From Bryopsis sp. KO-2023 (taxonomy: Eukaryota > Chlorophyta > Ulvophyceae > Bryopsidales > Bryopsidaceae): a stretch of 64,000 nt of DNA. Numbering within the stretch: the first letter of the stretch is position 1; every line of letters begins with the position of its first letter. This document shows positions 60,501-64,000 of the stretch, one piece after another. Position numbers and translations under genes: made by a program. The notes under the pieces are model-generated. The model searched no databases, was not told the origin of the DNA, and worked only from the letters and a program-made list of their open reading frames with translations. The DNA lies in assembly GCA_030272585.1 (NCBI GenBank), contig BSYQ01000003.1, positions 1,860,001 through 1,924,000 on the forward strand, read 5' to 3'.

Positions 60501-62422
60501 AGAGTTTCAAAAACAAATAACATCGAAACTTAAAAAAGAATTTCAGGTCATGTCTCGAAGGTAAGAAACATCCTGTTGCAGATGGCAATTTTTTTTATTT
60601 CTGCTTTTATTTCTTTTCCCCCAGGGAGCTGCTCCTGAAATGACTCGGTCGAAAAGGAAGAGAATCGGAGACAAGGGGGAACTCGAAACTGGCCAAGCCG
60701 AAGACGAAGAAGATGCGCTGGACTACGAGTTGATTTACGGAGAGGGCACCCCACTCGGAGAAGAAAAGGCCGAAGGGGGGGGTCTTCTGGTGGAGCTGGA
60801 CGAATCTCGAATCGGAGTTCCCAAAACCCCGGCGGCCGTTTCTGCGCAATGGTTCAGTCAAGAAGTGTTCAACGAGCCGGACCTTCTGGAGGAGGAGGGG
60901 GGGCAGAACGGCGGACAGGCTTCCGGAAAAGGTGGAAAAAAGGCTACAGTGGAAAAGGTGGAAAAGCATGAGGATGAGGATTTGGAAAGTTTGGAGAGCT
61001 TGCAAGATTCGGATGAGGATTCGGACGATGCTGCTATGGCGACCGAACTGAAAGCGATCAAAGAGACGGCGAGTGGTGGGGAAAAACAGGTAAATGATGG
61101 TTGTGATGACTGGGAAATCAACACAGAGCTGTGGAGTTGTGCTATTTTTAGCCCCCGTGAAAAGCTTGACCATAAGAGTGAATAGGCAATCAAAACCAGA
61201 GATGTCGAGGTCTAATCGAAAGCATCGCATGTGTTCTGTTTTCTTTTTTTGTTTCTGATGGAACTCCTTTCCATAACTTTATGGTTTATGAGTAAACCAC
61301 TCGATCTTTTGCCAACCACCAGGGAAACCAAGCCAAAAAATCCCCGTGCCACGCAAGTGTTTCGAGGAATGATTGTTTTGTTTGTGTCAAGTATAGGAGG
61401 GGAATGGGGCCGATTCAGACGATGCCAGTGATTATGGCAATCTGAAGAAATCCATCGGCGAGGGTGCAGCCCCCACAGAGGAGGGGGATTTCGAAGAGGT
61501 CGCTCACAGAGGGGGGAGCTCTTCTGGCACCGACACCGAGGATGAATTCAGGATGTTGGACGTGGAAGGCAAAGCGGAGGTGCTAGCCTTGGCCAAGCGA
61601 TTTCTGCGGAGGAAAGACAAAGAAACCATCATCGATGCTGCCTACAATCGATACGCTTTCCATGACGAAGGAACCTTGCCGAAATGGTTCAACGACGATG
61701 AAAAAGAACACATGAGGTGAGACTGGAAGAGAGCAGGAAAACCCCAAAGGAGGTGCCTCGATGCTTTTTCAGTTTCTGGGCTTGGATGTTTGAAAGTCCA
61801 GCATGTTTTTGCTTTTTAAATAAATAGAGAGAATAAATATAGAAGCCTCGATGGTATGGAGCTCCTCCTCACTGTTGGATTGTCTTTTAATTCTCCTGTG
61901 GTTGTCGACCCCAAGAAAGACGGGCTTGAACGGATATTGATTTTGACAGCTTCTCTTTTTGTTGCTTTTTCCAGGCCGGTTCGACAAGTCACCCGGGCAG
62001 ACATCGAGGAGCAAAAAGCCAGCCTCCGTGCCCTGAATTCCAGACCGATCAAGAAGGTCGCAGAGGCGAAGGCGAGAAAACGGCAAAGGTTGACCCAGCG
62101 TCTGAACAGCGCCAAAAAGAGGGCTGAAGGTATCATTGCACACGAAGACACCCCCATGGGAAGCCGCATGAAAGAGGTGGCAAAAATCTATGCCAAAGCC
62201 AGGTCCGAGGAGAAGAAATGGAAGCCGGGCAAGGGAAAGAAATCGAACCGGAAGGTGACTAAGAGGAAAGGCCCTCCGTTGGATGCCAGGTCCAGAGCTG
62301 ACAGGAGGATGAAAGGAAGCGGGAGGGATATGAAGAATGCAAAACGATTGGCGTCAGATATACGGCAAAAGGCATCGGCCAAGAAACAAAAGAGGGAGGG
62401 GAAGCGAGCTAAGCGGGGTTGA
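57532..62422 (+). CDS. SPB1: SPB1 rRNA 2'-O-methyltransferase (FTSJ3 family)
   Basis: Ten exons: 57532-57596, 57723-57820, 58069-58301, 58450-58704, 58893-59242, 59411-59600, 59889-60152, 60625-61089, 61397-61716 and 61975-62422. All phases agree; 895 residues (yeast 841). SPB1 methylates the 25S rRNA peptidyl-transferase region in the nucleolus and is needed for 60S assembly. The N-terminal FtsJ domain has [13 protein letters not shown], the SAM-binding [28 protein letters not shown] and [11 protein letters not shown], so the catalytic K-D-K-E set looks intact. The middle holds [10 protein letters not shown] (the DUF3381 region) and acidic coiled segments. The C-terminus carries [24 protein letters not shown] and the basic SPB1_C tail ([19 protein letters not shown]). 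An intron after exon 3 starts with a (GT)10 run (58302-58321). Confidence 0.95.
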
Positions 62423-62975
62423 GTTCCATTTCGGGACTTCTTTAGGGATGGGGAGTGGGGGGAAGCGGGAGGAGGTCTGCATGTTTATGACCTTGTAGTT
62501 TTGGGGGAATCTTGGTTAGGTTTGGTGTGCTTTTCTCTTGTTCACAATTTATTTGATGTAAAATCCGACATGATGTTTGTTCGCCTCCTATGAGTGAGCC
62601 CCGTCAGTCCCAAAGTCTCCACACAAACCACACAGTCTTGTCATTACCGGTCCAAGATATACCGGTCTTGACCGCTTCCAGCCGGTCTGAGCCGGTCGAA
62701 GACAATGACAAGCGGATTGGCTAATGGACACCATCATCTCATTTTCTGTCTTTTTAAAGCGAACACCCCAAGCCCGCGAATCTTCCTTCGCCAACCGAAG
62801 TTTGGCCGAGAGTGTAAAAAAGTCCTCGGCCGTGCCACGTAAGTTCCAAGCTCGTGAGGGAGAGAAAGAGGAGCTCGACTCGACGGAAAATCTTGTTTTC
62901 GAGTGCGGCTGAAGGGGGGTGGGGCCTGGTTCGTCCACGGAAACGCCTGTATCTTTGGAGTGTTGCGAAAATACG
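62423..62975. other. intergenic region between SPB1 and the XRN-like gene
   Basis: SPB1 3' flank and XRN-like promoter. Contains a repeated CCGGT motif (62647-62699), present five times as ACCGGT, CCGGTC or close variants. No gene is seen. Confidence 0.5.
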
Positions 62976-64000
62976 ATGGGGATTCCAGGCTTCAATACGT
63001 GGTTTCGGCAGCACAACCACACTGCCCACGTTCCCTTGAAAGGCGTCCGGCTCGATCACATTTACATTGATATGAACAGCGTCTTGCACTTGGTTTTGAG
63101 GAAAGGTACTGGGAGGATTTATTTGTTCGCAGTACGAATGCGGTTGCTTGTGCTCTGTTGTGTGGAAAGAAATGGAAAGCTTTTCCTCTTTAAAAAAACC
63201 CAAAGAAATCAGCAGAGATGTGTGTGAGCTCTTCGGTCCAAAAGATTCGTTGCAGGTTTTTTTTCTCCTTTCTTTCTTCCTCTCCTGGTTTCTGTGGGCA
63301 CCTTTTTTCCTTGTCAGTGATTTTTTTGTGTTGCGTTCTTGGAAACCATTATATTATCCTTTTAAAATTTTCTTGTTAATTTTCTTGGCAGCTCGATCAA
63401 TGGATCACTTTCATGCAATGATGTTTGCCAAGCTGGATGGCATTTTGATGATCACGAAACCTACAAAGAGCGTTTTGCTTGCTTTGGATGGACCTGCCCC
63501 CCTCGCAAAGCTGTTGACTCAGCGATCCAGAAGAAAGGTTAGATCCCCTCTCCCCCCCCCCCCTTTTCCCCAAGAAAAAAAAATTACATATATATTTATT
63601 TTTTTCTTTATTTTTTATTTGTATTTTTTTTGGGCCTTCTTTTCTGTCCAGATGTTTAAATTTACCTCAAAATTCGTTTAAAGATTTCTTTTTTCGGAAT
63701 GCTGTTGGATTGAAACTTGCAGCTGGTCAACTACACCAGCTCGTTCGGCTCGTTTGTATTTTCGAGTTTTTCCTTTGGTTTTGGTTTTGATTTTTTTGTT
63801 TCCTTCTGGTTTTGGATGTAGAAAATGTCGATGACAACTGCGCAAGCGAAAGGAAAGGTAGTGCCGGCCATTGCCATCACGCCCGGAACCCCGTTCATGC
63901 AAGAAGTCCACGATTCTTTGCAATATTACATCTGCCAGAGGTTGATCGGACACAAGTTTGGCCATTTGCAAATGGAGCTCTCTGGAGCCACAGTGAAGGT
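62976..64000 (+). CDS. XRN-family 5'-3' exoribonuclease, N-terminal part, cut by the window edge
   Basis: Exons 62976-63105, 63392-63537 and 63822 onward, with matching phases; the gene continues past 64000. The N-terminus MGIPGFNTWF and the strand IYIDMNSVLH match the conserved XRN start (MGVPAFFRWL, DMNG-IH). LALDGPAPLAKLLTQRSRR fits the family block IDGVAPRAKMNQQRSRRF, and ITPGTPFM fits ITPGT-FM. The catalytic acidic residues in DMNS and LALDGPAP are present. Between the DMN block and ALDGPAP there are fewer residues than in XRN1 or RAT1, so it may be a divergent, smaller XRN branch. The frame is open to the last base, with GT at 63999-64000 as a possible donor. Confidence 0.85.

Noticed and set aside
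60545-60560. Possible 14-bp micro-exon in SPB1
   Set aside because: It would break the phase, causing an early stop in the next exon; direct joining of 60152 to 60625 keeps the frame.

Overview
This is a nuclear-genome window from a eukaryote. Almost every gene has GT-AG introns (mostly about 60-600 bp), the proteins belong to eukaryotic complexes (Mediator, TRAPP, nuclear pore, poly(A)-binding, ribosome biogenesis), and no operon structure is seen. A gene closely resembling plant HOS1, a plant-like EF-hand/ZZ protein, a truncated haemoglobin and a proline-hinged extracellular matrix protein together fit an alga of the plant lineage, or a protist near it, better than an animal or fungus. I cannot name the species. 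Non-coding DNA is rich in long T, A, C and G runs and simple repeats, and this causes many false reading frames.

Layout. 1-8 kb: an ER-targeted ankyrin-repeat protein with an internal 300-bp tandem duplication (+), a small secreted Pro/Gly-rich protein (-), two copies of a dispersed repeat and a likely solo LTR. 8.6-20 kb: a GAS41/YAF9 YEATS reader (+), a truncated haemoglobin (-), an EF-hand/ZZ protein (+) and the Mediator subunit MED27 in nine small exons (-). 20-31 kb: a poorly resolved small gene (+), a low-complexity stretch, then a head-to-head pair: a protein with four divergent R3H-like repeats and an RGG tail (-) and a PhoD-like phosphatase (+). 31.8-39.6 kb: TRAPPC5 (-), an intronless F-box/LRR protein (+) and a HOS1-like nucleoporin without a RING domain (+). 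42-51.6 kb: a cytoplasmic poly(A)-binding protein (-) and a secreted protein of about 1,508 residues built of eight related modules, mostly six-cysteine, several joined by polyproline hinges (-). 54.5-64 kb: a single-KH protein (+), a 63-residue CHCH-like protein (-) only 126 bp from the ribosomal RNA methyltransferase SPB1 (+), and the start of an XRN-like 5'-3' exonuclease cut off by the window edge (+).

There is no pathway cluster. Most genes are housekeeping functions of RNA metabolism: transcription (MED27, YEATS), mRNA export and binding (HOS1-like, PABP, R3H-like/RGG, KH), and rRNA maturation and RNA decay (SPB1, XRN). The least described items are the modular cysteine-rich matrix protein, the four-fold R3H-like protein and the duplicated secreted ankyrin protein. 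All exon models were built by eye from splice sites and codon phase. No database search was possible, so gene names rest on remembered family sequences.
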